NCBI GenBank assembly: GCA_036867785.1
Contig: CP145427.1
Location: forward strand, 558,001-622,000
Source of the DNA: Plasmodiophora brassicae
Taxonomy: Eukaryota > Endomyxa: Phytomyxea > Phytomyxea > Plasmodiophorida
Length of the DNA stretch: 64,000 bases
Reading direction: 5' to 3'
Part shown: piece by piece, positions 28,607-40,472 of the stretch
Layout: each line of letters opens with the position of its first letter
Numbering within the stretch: the stretch's first letter is position 1
Translations under genes and position numbers: made by a program
The notes under the pieces: generated by a model
The model's input: the letters and a program-made list of their open reading frames with translations, nothing else
What the model was told of the DNA's origin: nothing
Databases searched by the model: none

Positions 28607-29730
28607 CGCCGACACAGCGGGCCGGGGCTGGGACGGTTCGGCAACCGGGCGCGTTGCGACCGCCAGCGCATGCCCCGGAGATCCATCGCGCGAGCCGCAG
28701 CGTTAATCCACGATGCCTTGCGTCCTGGGGAAACATCAAGATCAGATCAGTTCCTTACGAGCGGGCAAACGATGCCTGCCTTCACGATGTCAGGTCTGGG
28801 TTCACTCCGGATGGGGGCTCGCTGGGATTTGGCTTTCAGAGTCGCGAAATCGGATCTAGCAATGCTGCCACTCGGAAGCAGAACGTCGTCCTACACCTGC
28901 GGGTGCCTTGGGAAGAGTTGCAGCAGCAGCACGTTCGTTGGCTTATATGCCGAGTCCAGCAGTGACTCGTTGGCCGTAACGTCTCATGACGACATTGCCC
29001 AGCGAGGTGTGGCAGAGAGCCTCGATGATAACGCCCGCTAATACGGTAGGTCGAAAACCAGCGAAATGCGCATCAGACACCCTTCGCCACCAGCGACTAT
29101 TACACTGACGCACTGAAACGAGGTCTCCGTTTGGTTGCCACTGCTATGCATTCGCCGCCCATACCACGGACGACGAAACGAGGACACCAAACCACCTGAA
29201 CAACATGAATCGACCGGCGAGCCGTTCGAGAAGGAACTTCGACGGTGGAATAACCACCGTTGAATGCCAATGCAGAAGAGCTCCGTCGATGTTTACGTGT
29301 AGTTCCAGGACAACGAGCAGTGTTTCAACTGGTCGCGCGATGATGGCGCCTGACTTCAAGGAGCCGGCCGGTCGATGTCAACATCGGTTCCCGGCGAAAC
29401 TTGTTTTGTCGGGTCTACCAATTACCTAACGAACGCCAATCACGCCTGATCGACACAGCAGTCACTGACATCTTAGGAATGGCAGTATTTCTTACAGTAC
29501 AACAGTACAATCATCCAGATGACGTATTCCTTTAAGACGACGTTTAAGACGACTTCGAGTTCCAATATTTTCTGGGACTGGTTCTTCGCCAGACGCCAAG
29601 CATACGTGTGAACATCTCACCCTAGCAACCATATTAGGGCACCCTCTCGTATATCGCCCCGGAAATGCTTGACCCGGGTCATCATCCAAGTGAGACCCGT
29701 GGGCCTCAAGGATCGACCCGGTTCAGACCC
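28607..29730. other. No supportable gene
   Basis: Low-GC sequence with short frames on both strands, none with a domain, signal peptide or splice-consistent extension. Toward 29680 there are several GACCCG/CGGGTC words that anticipate the duplicated promoter unit. Confidence 0.45.
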
Positions 29731-29820
29731 GACTCGACACGTCCTTGACCCGCCCGACCGGTTGATATAAATACCGACTCGACTCGTCCTTGACCCGCCC
29801 GACCGGTTGATATAAATATC
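29731..29820 (+). promoter_or_regulatory. Tandem 45-bp promoter unit, each copy with a TATA box
   Basis: Units 29731-29775 and 29776-29820 are near-identical (TCCTTGACCCGCCCGACCGG then TTGATATAAATA). Each ends in TATAAATA (29766-29773 and 29811-29818). The second box is 72 bp before the ATG of the following gene. Duplication of a complete TATA unit may give two start sites. Confidence 0.65.
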
Positions 29821-29882
29821 GCGCAGATTTCAACGGACCGTAACGTCAGCACGTCGCTGAAAGCAGGTTGGCTTCGTTCCGG

Positions 29883-32339
29883 ATGGCGTCGGTTCCCGTC
29901 GCTGTTGTCGTACTTGCATGCACTCTGCTGGCAACTGGGGGCGCGTCTCGTGACAGCTCTGATGATCGGTTTGTGAAATGTCTTGCAGACGACCTGACAC
30001 CAAGGCTCTTTTCGAACCTTGACGACACCGACGTCCGCAACCTGACAGAAGTGTCGAACAGCCTGGTCCTGTCTTCTAACGCTCGGGACGCTTTGCGCAT
30101 TCAGCGCCAGTGGAAAATGCTGTTCAAACCAGAAGCCCGTCTGGACACACTTCTCTCCTGTTTCGAGGATCCATGCCGACTTCGCTATGTACCGGTTGAA
30201 TGGGCGCGCAGATATCTTCGTGATCACCGGGTGCCGTTGCGTCCCCAGATCCTACTCCTTGACCACCTGTTCAACATTGGACATGATATTGACGAAGGCC
30301 GTTTCGAAATCATGCTCAAGACGATGGCGGTCGATTGGCGATTGGCTGACGGGTATGCCCTTGGAGTTGCTATACGACACACATCCCAGCTGTACGGCGA
30401 CGTCCAGCACCGGAAGCGTGCTCTGTATGCCTTTCGATTCCTTCGCCAGCATCATGTCGCGTTTCATGATGTCGCACACTTTGACGGTTACGCGGCAGCA
30501 GCATCCAGAATACTTGCTGCGGCTAATTCATACCCCGTCCCGTACGACGAACGAGATGAGATTACGGCCGCCCTGTTGGAATTGCTTCCTGAACACCGCC
30601 GCGACCTGGTACGGGTGGTCCTATCAGGTCTGGCGTTCCTCATGATCCACAGTGCGATCCTGCTACCGGGACGGAATCGCGACTTCAAAGATGACCTACT
30701 GAAGGTCAAGGTGGCACATGGAATGAATCTTTGTAGGTACAGAGGTCGAAATCCCGGCGTCGCAATACCCGAGAAAGATCGTTTCGATGTACTCGTGAGT
30801 GCAGCCGTCGCTGTAGATGACTTCCGCACGGCCAACCAGCTCATCGCGCTGGGGTCTGGAACGTTGTGTGTAATGGAAATATCTGAATATTGGAATCCGG
30901 ACAAGAACGGAGCGTCTACATTCGCGAAGCAAATTATGACGTTTCATCCTGATTACGAGGACCTGGACGATATCTACATGACGATATGGTACAAATTCGA
31001 ATCGTACAGGCAGCACTTTGGAATGGCTGATGACAAGAACCCCATGCTGCTGGAGCCCTGTTTGAACGCCCTTCGTCGACGATACGGCGCGCAATTCGAC
31101 GAGTGTGATTGGAAGCGACGCGTCCTGATCCGTGCGATTGGTGTTGATAATCCATGGTTCCCTAACGAAATGCCGCTGACCATGTTCGATGACGGCGCTG
31201 TGATCCTCAGTGGCTCGGGTGTCGCCGCTCTCACCAATGTCGACGTCTGCCGTGTTCGTGATCCCGTCAGCGCCTTGGATCACCTAGCGCGACACGCCAC
31301 CGACGCCAACGTCCAGGAGGCTCTGCGTCACGTTAACGAACACGGGTACACTGTCTTCCACAAGGAATGCATGACCGGCGATATCGTACATTGGATCCTG
31401 CTCCGTGCATCAAACCTGGACTGGGTCTGGGCAGCACTGAACCGTCTAGAGTCTGGTGCATCCTGTATCGAACACTGGTTACGTCAACGGAATCCCTGCG
31501 ACGACAAACCCGTCACATCTATCCTCACGAACCTGGCCGCCGCCAATGGGACCATGTCTGCCTACGAAGTCGCGGTGATGGCCTGCGCGGGCAGTCCTCG
31601 AGGCATAGTCGCGTTGTTGACATGGCCGGCTTCGATGGCCTTGACCATCGACCATCTAGCACGTCGCCGCGTATTGCACATGAAACCTCATCACGCGGAC
31701 CTCATCAAGTCGAAGATCGGCGACCAACCGCTCGGCCCAATGCTGAACTCGATCCGCGCTCTTGAAGGCGACAGCGCCCTTCAGGCGTTCCTTCTCGAGC
31801 GTTATGACGGGTTGTCACCGATCCACTGGGCCGTCATGATGGATCAGACTGCTGTGGAGATTGTCATGGAGCAAGCGCAACGCCTGGGTATTCTTACTGA
31901 GGTTGTTGTGCGCCGCGACGTTCCTGCTCGGTGGACGATCCTGCATACGGCTGCGATTAACGTTATCCATTGGTTATACTACTCCGCCGCGGCGATGTCC
32001 ACCGGACTCTTGACTGATCGGTTGCTGTACCGTCAACGCTTGAGCAGGCAGTTGGAGATGCTGTTCCAGATAGTACTCTCCCTGCCCGCCAGGTTGGCGT
32101 CAGTGGACGACTTTTGCCGGCTGGTGAGCACGCGTGATTATCGCTCCAGGGACACGTTCGTTGACATACTGCAACGTGCCCGATTCGGACACGACTTTTA
32201 CTTCGCCCGGGACCCCTTCCCAAGTATCCTCTACGATAGTGTCGTGAACAGACACGTCAACGACATGACCGCGTTCATCCGGCAGCATTGCAGATCGTTC
32301 AATCCGTCGTCACTGCTTGAACTCCTGAACCGTCGCTGA
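29883..32339 (+). CDS. Signal-peptide protein with ankyrin-like motifs, 818 residues
   Basis: An intronless frame starts at ATG 29883; codons from 29868 are open but begin with TTG. The start (MASVPVAVVVLACTLLATGG) is a good signal peptide. The next region (about 35-80) is helical and faintly F-box-like. Three stretches look like ankyrin repeats: GYTVFHKECMTGDIVHWIL (about 487), GLSPIHWAVMMD (about 643) and WTILHTAA (about 684). The rest is helical with His, Arg and Asp. Ankyrin repeats behind a signal peptide are uncommon, so either the protein acts in the secretory pathway or outside the cell, or the true start is internal. GC is lower than in most neighbours. Function unknown. Confidence 0.75.
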   Translation: MASVPVAVVVLACTLLATGGASRDSSDDRFVKCLADDLTPRLFSNLDDTDVRNLTEVSNSLVLSSNARDALRIQRQWKMLFKPEARLDTLLSCFEDPCRLRYVPVEWARRYLRDHRVPLRPQILLLDHLFNIGHDIDEGRFEIMLKTMAVDWRLADGYALGVAIRHTSQLYGDVQHRKRALYAFRFLRQHHVAFHDVAHFDGYAAAASRILAAANSYPVPYDERDEITAALLELLPEHRRDLVRVVLSGLAFLMIHSAILLPGRNRDFKDDLLKVKVAHGMNLCRYRGRNPGVAIPEKDRFDVLVSAAVAVDDFRTANQLIALGSGTLCVMEISEYWNPDKNGASTFAKQIMTFHPDYEDLDDIYMTIWYKFESYRQHFGMADDKNPMLLEPCLNALRRRYGAQFDECDWKRRVLIRAIGVDNPWFPNEMPLTMFDDGAVILSGSGVAALTNVDVCRVRDPVSALDHLARHATDANVQEALRHVNEHGYTVFHKECMTGDIVHWILLRASNLDWVWAALNRLESGASCIEHWLRQRNPCDDKPVTSILTNLAAANGTMSAYEVAVMACAGSPRGIVALLTWPASMALTIDHLARRRVLHMKPHHADLIKSKIGDQPLGPMLNSIRALEGDSALQAFLLERYDGLSPIHWAVMMDQTAVEIVMEQAQRLGILTEVVVRRDVPARWTILHTAAINVIHWLYYSAAAMSTGLLTDRLLYRQRLSRQLEMLFQIVLSLPARLASVDDFCRLVSTRDYRSRDTFVDILQRARFGHDFYFARDPFPSILYDSVVNRHVNDMTAFIRQHCRSFNPSSLLELLNRR

Positions 32340-33049
32340 GAACGACTTCATCCTGGACTGCAGGTGATACACGTTGCTTGATTGATAACAGTGTGGTCTG
32401 GTGATAGATTCACGAAGTTAGGACTTTAATTTCGGAGTACATTTGCACGATGGGACTAATTCAGATGAAACGCAGCGGTAGACATTATAGCAGTCGTCAC
32501 TGCCGCCCGACGACCAACCAGGCGTTGTCGAGTTTGTAACGTTGACCTGTCGACGGGCGCGCGGCGAGCACGACAACGTGGGCGCTGGAATCCGAACAAG
32601 GGTGAAGCACGTACGCGTGGACTGGCCGACGAAATCTCGTATGTCGCGGCCGACGACGGCGCCCGACCGTCAGGACCGAGTGTCGCGGCCGGCAAATGAT
32701 GAAAACGACGCCGGACGAACTGGACCCAAAGGCCAACGCGTTGCACGCTCCCGTTAGGCTCCCTCGATGCAGGCAGAGCGCCAGACGGCCTTGAGGAGCG
32801 TTGAGCGCAGGCACACGAGGACCCCGACGCAGGGCGGCAGCGCATCTGCCATCGGGACAAGATTCACTGGTCCCAGACGTACAACACGACGAGGGCAGAG
32901 CAGATACGCACGAACGCGTAGTCGTACATGTCGTACGATGCGGTCTGCAAAGGCATCCCCATGAGTTACCGGGAAGACCAGGTCGGTGTCCTTCTGGAAC
33001 AGGTGGGCGTATAGTTCCACGACGCTTCAAGTGGACTGACTGCGGACAA
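32340..33049. other. No supportable gene
   Basis: Several frames on both strands are open through this GC-rich interval. One minus-strand frame at 32754-33020 reads plausibly, but it has no ATG and no clear splice partners. Likely degraded sequence beside the transposase inverted repeat. Confidence 0.4.
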
Positions 33050-33610
33050 CGGCTCGCCATGCTCGAGCCTGACCTCGACCGCATTGAAGCAGGGATGATA
33101 GTTGCGACGATGCCGAAATACCTCACGCAAACGGCAAAGGCGTTGACCCGTGCGTTCTGATGTCGGGCCAAGTTTCGTTTCATCCTGGCGGCCATCTGGT
33201 CACAGGCCGCTTGAAGTTCTCTTCGTCCAGATACCCTTTATCGGCTACTGTGACTTCGCCTCGGACGGATTGTGTGTGGGTTGCGGGCGGTGTCCCAAGC
33301 GGCGAGTGGCCGGATTTGAAGCTGGCTCGCTCCTGCTAGGTACGTCGACCATGTCCGACAAGGCGAGGTCACAGTAGCCGATAAAGGCTATCGGGACGAA
33401 GAGTACTTCAAATGGCCTGACGCAGGGGACCAGATGGCCACCAGGATGAAAACGAATCTTGGCCCGGCATCAGAACGCACGGGTCAAGGCCTTTGCCGTT
33501 TGGCGTGAGGCATTTCGGCATCGTCGCGACTATCGATCACCCCAGCTGCTTCAATGTGCGGTCGCAAAGTCAACGCGGTCGAGGTCACGCTCGACCCTGG
33601 CGGGATTCCT
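33050..33610. mobile_element. Inverted repeat containing two DDE-transposase fragments
   Basis: Arms about 33050-33267 (read minus) and 33353-33610 (read plus) are inverted copies around an 85-nt spacer. The plus-strand arm encodes VADKGYRDEEYFKWP, then after a frame change LARHQNARVKAFAVWREAFRH. The minus-strand arm gives ADKGYLDEENFKRP and, in another frame, MKRNLARHQNARVNAFAV. The DKGY motif followed by an ARH-N-R-K-F region and FRH is the C-terminal part of DDE transposases of the IS5/Harbinger-like type. Both copies are frameshifted and incomplete. No terminal inverted repeats beyond the arms are visible. Confidence 0.65.
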
Positions 33611-33845
33611 ACAATTTGTAAAGATTAGTTCAGTATACATGCCGTGCCGAGCTTACGTATATTTGGGCAATCCATGAGTCGGGGGGTTAACCCGGCATGG
33701 GCGGATCACATGCCGACGGGTTTCGTTCGCCGTGATGTCGCGTCGAAGAAGCGACCGGCCGCGGTGGCCTGGTTGTGGGCGGGTTGGCCAATGAAAGTCC
33801 GTGGCTGTGTGATCTGGCAGTGCGTCGGCGGTGTCGCGCGTACCA

Positions 33846-34544
33846 ATGGCGGACAGCATGGTCATCGACAAGCTCGACATGTCGCTGGACGACATCAGCG
33901 CGATGAACCGCAAGGAGAAGGCGCCCGCCAAACGGCAGGGGCCACGCCCGAAGTCGTGGTCGGCGCCGCAGCGCGGCGGCGGCAAGGGCGCAGGGCGACG
34001 CGGCCCGCCCGCCCGGATCGCCGTCACCGTGCGACAGACGCCCGCGGAAGGCCCGCGCCGACATGCGCGGAACGAACCGCGACCCAGTGCCGACGATGAC
34101 TGGGCCCACGACAAGTTCTACGAGCAGTATCCGGCGGATCGGTCCGCGAAATCGGGCTCCGGCAGGTTCATTGCGAAGTCGCTGTCGCTGACGACGACGG
34201 GCGTCGTCACCGTGTCGAACATCCCGTGGCAGGTCGAGGTCAGCGACCTCGACGAGCAGTTCCGTGCCTTCCCGGACTACGACAAGTCGGAGATCGTCTA
34301 CGACCGGTCCGGGCGGGCGACCGGCGCCGCCCTGATCCGGTTCCACAAGAAGGCGTCCGCCAGGAAGTTCGTCGACAAGTACAACGGCGTCAAGCTCGAC
34401 GGCCAGGTCATGACCATCGTGGAAGGCGACGACAGCGCCGCCTACTCCGGGGAAGACGCGCGCCCGCGCCCCGTCAAGGTCGCCCGCGGCCGGGGACCCT
34501 CCAAGTTCCGCCCGCGAACCGTCGTCCGCGTCGACGGCGAGTAG
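33846..34544 (+). CDS. ALYREF: ALYREF/Yra1-type mRNA export adaptor
   Basis: A 232-residue intronless frame from ATG 33846; upstream codons to 33831 lack ATG. The N-terminus carries the UAP56-binding motif VIDKLDMSLDDISAMNRKE, diagnostic of Aly/REF proteins. An Arg/Gly/Lys-rich region (RGGGKGAGRRG) follows. A single RRM spans about 123-200, with RNP2 VTVSNIPW and RNP1-like GAALIRFHKK. A basic C-terminal tail (GRGPSKFRPR) completes the layout, though a clear second UAP56 motif at the extreme end is not seen. In other eukaryotes these proteins join the TREX complex on spliced mRNA and hand it to the export receptor. They act in the nucleus. Confidence 0.93.
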   Translation: MADSMVIDKLDMSLDDISAMNRKEKAPAKRQGPRPKSWSAPQRGGGKGAGRRGPPARIAVTVRQTPAEGPRRHARNEPRPSADDDWAHDKFYEQYPADRSAKSGSGRFIAKSLSLTTTGVVTVSNIPWQVEVSDLDEQFRAFPDYDKSEIVYDRSGRATGAALIRFHKKASARKFVDKYNGVKLDGQVMTIVEGDDSAAYSGEDARPRPVKVARGRGPSKFRPRTVVRVDGE

Positions 34545-34862
34545 TCAGTCGTCCAGGTCAGCGCCGGCGACCCAGGGCCCGCGCATTCGACCAGCCGCCG
34601 TCCGGCGCCGTCGCGGCGGCCGCCCCCCCCAACCATTATCGTCATCGTTAAACGACACGTAGCGTCCGGGTTCCCAATGTGCGCGCTCCGGACGGACACG
34701 CGCGCCGTGCCGGTTCCGTTCGCGCGAATCATTCGTCGAAACGGTGCCGCGTGCCGCGTTTGCGTTCCAACCCGGCAGAAGGGCGCGCCAAAGTCGAAGC
34801 GGTGGCAACGTTTCATCGGGCATTTGCGTTTGTCGCCCCACCCGTCCGGTACCGGTTTGGCG
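34545..34862. other. Intergenic region before the thiolase gene
   Basis: A 318-bp spacer between two plus-strand genes. It has a C-run and A/T-poor sequence with no TATA box. It presumably holds the ALYREF 3-prime end and the thiolase promoter. Confidence 0.45.
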
Positions 34863-36797
<1,935 letters not shown>

Positions 36798-36853
36798 GGC
36801 CCCGCGGCCGCCGTCACGTTTCTATACAGGACACAGCGGACAGCAATGCCATG

Positions 36854-37812
36854 CTATTGAATGGACGGGTTGTTGAACAGGATCTCGGCGCACCCGTACG
36901 TGGCGACGCCCTGCAGGAAGATGCCGGTGGCGACGGCGTGCGCGACGACGATCAGCCGGTCCTGCGTCCTGAGCAGCGACATGTAGACCCAGGCGCAGTA
37001 CCAGTGGTGCAGGTGGACGCCCTTGGGGAGCAGGCCCCACAGCGTCGCGTGGAACAGGAGCACGAACAGCAAGGCGGCGCAGTACGTGCGCCCGTACGAC
37101 GTCGAGTACTGGAACGCCAGGTACGCCTGGTAGGCGAGCGTGGCCAGGACGAGGACGGCGCCCGCCGAGTAGCCGAGCACGGTGGCGATGGACCAGTGGG
37201 CGATCGAGTCCGCCGACAGCGACGCGTGGAAGAAGGGCAGCTCGCCGAGCAGGGTGAACCCGGCGGCCGACGAGAACATCAACGACAGGTACGCGGTCGT
37301 CAGGACGTGCACCAGCGCGATGGTGCCCAGCAGGTACGACGTCGACGAGCAGTGCGTCAGCACTAACGGGAACGCGGGTTAGGGCGGCGGGCGGCGGGCG
37401 TTATCAGTGGGCGGGCGCCCCGCTTACGCAGGTAGTTGTTCATCGTGTCGGCGGGTCGGAACGCGTTCTGGTCGCGGGGCAGGCCGGTCTGGACGACGGC
37501 CAGGCGGATGATCAGGTGGCACAGGCACATCAGCGTGACGTAGGCGACGAGCTCCGCCCAGTTCGACGGGATGCTCTCCAGCATCAACCGTTTGAACGTG
37601 CGCTTCCGTCTCCGACGCGGGCCCGCTCCGGCGCCCGGGCTGCGCCGTCGCCGCCGCGCCGCCAGCGGCATCGCCACGACCGTCGCGTCCAGCGGCGGCG
37701 TCGGGCTGCCAACGTCGTCATCGTCGCCGCCCGACAGCAGCGGCTCCCGCATGACGTCCGGGCCCGGCGCCGCATCGTAGCGCGGCGAGACGGCCTCGGC
37801 GAACGCGTTCAT
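36854..37812 (-). CDS. Six-helix membrane protein of unknown function (2 exons)
   Basis: Exons 37812-37428 and 37362-36854, joined by a 65-nt GTAAGC...GTTAG intron, give 297 residues. The N-terminal 75 residues are disordered: an EPLLSGGDDDD acidic stretch that could be a dileucine sorting signal, then a long Arg/Lys-rich patch (RRRRRSPG, RRRRKRTFKR). About six hydrophobic segments follow, the last two around GVHLHHWYCAWVYMSLLRTQD and GIFLQGVATYG. The HLHHWY...R-T-Q-D-R...GIFLQG pattern looks like a conserved, possibly metal-binding, membrane motif, but I cannot name the family. Location in the endomembrane system is an inference from the sorting-type N-terminus. Start ATG is 37812; the codon before it is TTG. 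Confidence 0.8.
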
Positions 37813-38340
37813 CAATCCGCGTACGTGCCGGCCGGCGCGCAGTTCCCCGTTCGACGTCCTCCGACACCCTGCCCGGGGGGAGGGCAGCCCGCGCCCTGTG
37901 TCCTATGTGGGACCCGCAGCACGGCGGCACTCAGCGGACACGGGGACACGTTCCCGTCCGCCGGTGATTCGCCCAGTCTCGGCTAGACTGTAAACCATGT
38001 TGGCCCGGTGCGCTCAGGTACCTGTCCCTAAGAATAGATGCACATCGAACGAGCACAATCAGTCGGCGCCCTTCACTCCGTCGCGCTGGTCGCGAACATC
38101 TACAACCACATGACGCGAGTCGTATGTCGGCGGACTCATAGTATCGGCGAGCGCGCGCGATCGTCGACGGTGTTGCTGTATTGATTCATCGACGCGATAC
38201 ATACCCGATGCCAGGGGCGGACGCGGGGCGCCGTGGCTGTGTCCGCCCTCCATTTTTGTGTTGCGGGCGAGAGGCGGTCAGTTAGTGCGCGCGCGGTCCC
38301 AGTTCCGGGTCGCGGTCGGCAGAGCGAGCGCGGTGTGCTG
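37813..38340. other. Divergent intergenic region
   Basis: A 528-bp spacer between the minus-strand membrane protein and plus-strand Sec13, presumably with both promoters. No canonical TATA box or RNA gene is seen. Confidence 0.45.
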
Positions 38341-39382
38341 ATGGTCGGTGCGCGACGCCCCATGCCGAGGACGTTTGGCTGACCCGGTGGCCGCTGTGTG
38401 TGTGTGTGTGTGTGTAGGCGACCGAGGAGGTCGTGTTCGAGAGCGGCCATGACGACCTGATACACGACGCCCAGCTCGACTACTTTGGCAGCACGCTGGC
38501 CACCGCGTCCGCCGACCGGTCCATCAAGATCTTTGACGTCTCCGGCAAACAGCACGCCCATGTCGCCGACCTCAAAGGGTTCGTACCGTGCGGCGTGTGC
38601 ACCCGCCGCCTTCGTCGCTCTCTCCGTGCGCGTACGCGCCCCTAACCATGCCCATTAGGCACGATGGCCCGGTCTGGTCGGTGGCGTGGTCGCACCCGCA
38701 GTTCGAATCGCTGCTGGCGTCGTGCTCGTACGACGGCCGCGTGATCATCTGGAAGAACGAGGGCGGCGCGTCGTGGCCGCGCGTCCACACGAGCGACTCG
38801 GCGCAGTCGTCGGTGAACAGCGTCGCCTGGGGGCCGCCCGAGCACGGCCTGCAGCTGCTGGCCTGCTCCAGCGACAACTTTGTCAGCGTGTACACGTACG
38901 CGGACGGCGCCTGGAAGGAGGCGCGCTTCTCGGCGCACCTGGGCGGCGTCAACGCCGGGTCCTGGGCGCCCGCCGGCCCGCTGCGCTTCGTCACGGGCGG
39001 CAACGACAACCAGCTGCGCATGTGGCAGCGGCAGGGCGAGCAGTGGGTCGAGGCCAGGGGCATCTTCGGCGACGACCCGCACCATCGCGACTGGGTGCGC
39101 GACGTCGCCTGGGCGCCCAGCGTCGGCCTGCCCTCGAACCTGATCGCCAGCTGCAGCGAGGACCAGACGGTGGCGATCTGGGTCGAGGACCCGCAGACGG
39201 GCGCCTGGCGCAAGGCGAAGACGCTGCAGTTCGAGCACAAGGTCTGGCGCGTCAGCTGGAGCGTCATGGGCAACATCCTGGCCGTCAGCCAAGGCGACAA
39301 CAAGGTCAGCCTGTGGAAGGAGGACCTCGACGGCAACTGGAACGAGCTCACCACCGTCGACAGCCAGAACCAGCAGTCATAA
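38341..39382 (+). CDS. SEC13: Sec13, WD40 subunit of COPII coats and the nuclear pore
   Basis: Exons 38341-38343 (the ATG alone), 38418-38578 and 38659-39382 give 888 nt and 295 residues. The WD40 repeats begin DDLIHDAQLDYFGSTLATAS and SADRSIKIFDV and continue HDGPVWSVAWSHP, LLASCSYDGRVIIWKN, SVNSVAWGPPEHG, FVTGGNDNQLRMW and VWRVSWSVMGNILAVSQGDN, a close match to Sec13. In all eukaryotes studied Sec13 pairs with Sec31 in the COPII outer coat and with Nup145C/Nup96 in the Y complex. Intron 1 ends in a (TG)n tract; intron 2 is 80 nt. The first exon is the least certain part: a one-codon exon fits frame and spacing, but the true start could be elsewhere upstream. Confidence 0.92.
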
Positions 39383-39664
39383 TGGGCAGGCGCGCCACCC
39401 CCCACCACCCTACGCCACCGCCATCATACAATCATCCGTCTCCTGTATCTTGGTTCGTCTGGTCGGCGGATAGGTACATAGGCGTCGGGGAGCGCGCGCA
39501 CCGACACATCGTTCCTAGAACACGTTCTAAAAACAAACAGCGCGCAACTGCTGTGCAACGGTCGGCTAAGAATAGCACGGGGCGGCGCCCTGCTGCTGCA
39601 TCGGCATTCGGCCGCGGTAGCTCGCTCGTTCGCCTCCATTCGCGTGTTGCAGCACATTAGCGGG

Positions 39665-40465
39665 ATGGACGACCCGCCGTGCAAGGCGCCCGTGTTCGGT
39701 GACCGCGTCCCCGCGCCTCGGCGACGCCGGTCGGCGGCGCGCGTCACCCGCGTTGTCGTGGCGATCGCCCTGGTCTGGGCCGCCATTGTCACGGGCATCG
39801 CTCTGTACCTGTACTGGCCCGCGCCCGTGGCCCCCGTCACGTCGTCGTCGACGTCGACCGCCATGCCGCCGCGTGCCCAGCAGCAGCAGTCGTCGCCCGT
39901 CGCCCCGCGACGTAGTCAGGTGTTTGCGGCGGCCGCTGTGGTTGCGGTGGCCGGCGGCGCCGCAGCGCTCACCGTCCGGCACCTGGCCGCCAAGCGCGCG
40001 TCTGCTGCGCGCCGTGCGCGATCGCGCTGGTGGCCATGGCGACAACGCAGCAGCACCACCACGACACCAACCACGTCCCGATTCGATCCAGCCTCGTACT
40101 GGTTGCCGTCAGCGACGTCGTCGTCGAGCCGGTCGGACACGTCGTGGACGTTGCACCCGAATCCGTCGCCATCGTCACCGTCGTCGAGCTGGCCGGAACC
40201 GTTGTGGACGTCGAAGCCGTCGCCATCGTCACCGTCGTCGAGCTGGCCGGAACCGTTGTGGACGTCGAAGCCGTCGCCGTCGTCACAGTCGTCGAGCTGG
40301 CCGGAACCGTCGTGGACGCCGAACCCGTCGCCATCGTCGCCGTCGTCGAACTGGCCGGAGACGTTGCCCTCGGGGTTGTCGTCATCGTCGAGCCGGTCGA
40401 GAACGCCGCCGACATCGTCGAAACGGTCGACACCTCGTCGTTCCTATTCATACAACACGGTCTAA
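39665..40465 (+). CDS. Small two-helix membrane protein with 18-residue Ser/Pro repeats (tandem copy 1)
   Basis: From ATG 39665 a 266-residue frame encodes a basic N-terminus (APRRRRSAARVTR), a membrane helix (VVVAIALVWAAIVTGIALYLY), a Thr/Ser linker and a second hydrophobic helix (VFAAAAVVAVAGGAAALTV) ending in RHLAAKR. A Ser/Pro/Trp-rich tail follows, with four copies of an 18-residue unit (SPSSPSSSWPEPLWTSKP and variants). The first helix, linker and second helix recur in the next gene, so the pair is a tandem duplication. The tail's other frames are also open because the 54-bp repeat has no stops, so the tail reading frame is less certain than the helices. Function unknown. Confidence 0.65.
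   Translation: MDDPPCKAPVFGDRVPAPRRRRSAARVTRVVVAIALVWAAIVTGIALYLYWPAPVAPVTSSSTSTAMPPRAQQQQSSPVAPRRSQVFAAAAVVAVAGGAAALTVRHLAAKRASAARRARSRWWPWRQRSSTTTTPTTSRFDPASYWLPSATSSSSRSDTSWTLHPNPSPSSPSSSWPEPLWTSKPSPSSPSSSWPEPLWTSKPSPSSQSSSWPEPSWTPNPSPSSPSSNWPETLPSGLSSSSSRSRTPPTSSKRSTPRRSYSYNTV
40163..40378. repeat. 54-bp minisatellite, four units
   Basis: Units start at 40163, 40217, 40271 and 40325 (CCGTCGCCATCGTCACCGTC...). The first two are almost identical and the last is the most diverged. The unit length is a multiple of three, so copy number can change without shifting the frame of the overlapping gene. Confidence 0.85.
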
Positions 40466-40472
40466 AACCGGG

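Noticed and set aside
32754-33020. 89-codon minus-strand frame reading like a signal-bearing protein
   Set aside because: No ATG, no convincing splice partner, and it lies in sequence bordering the transposase inverted repeat.
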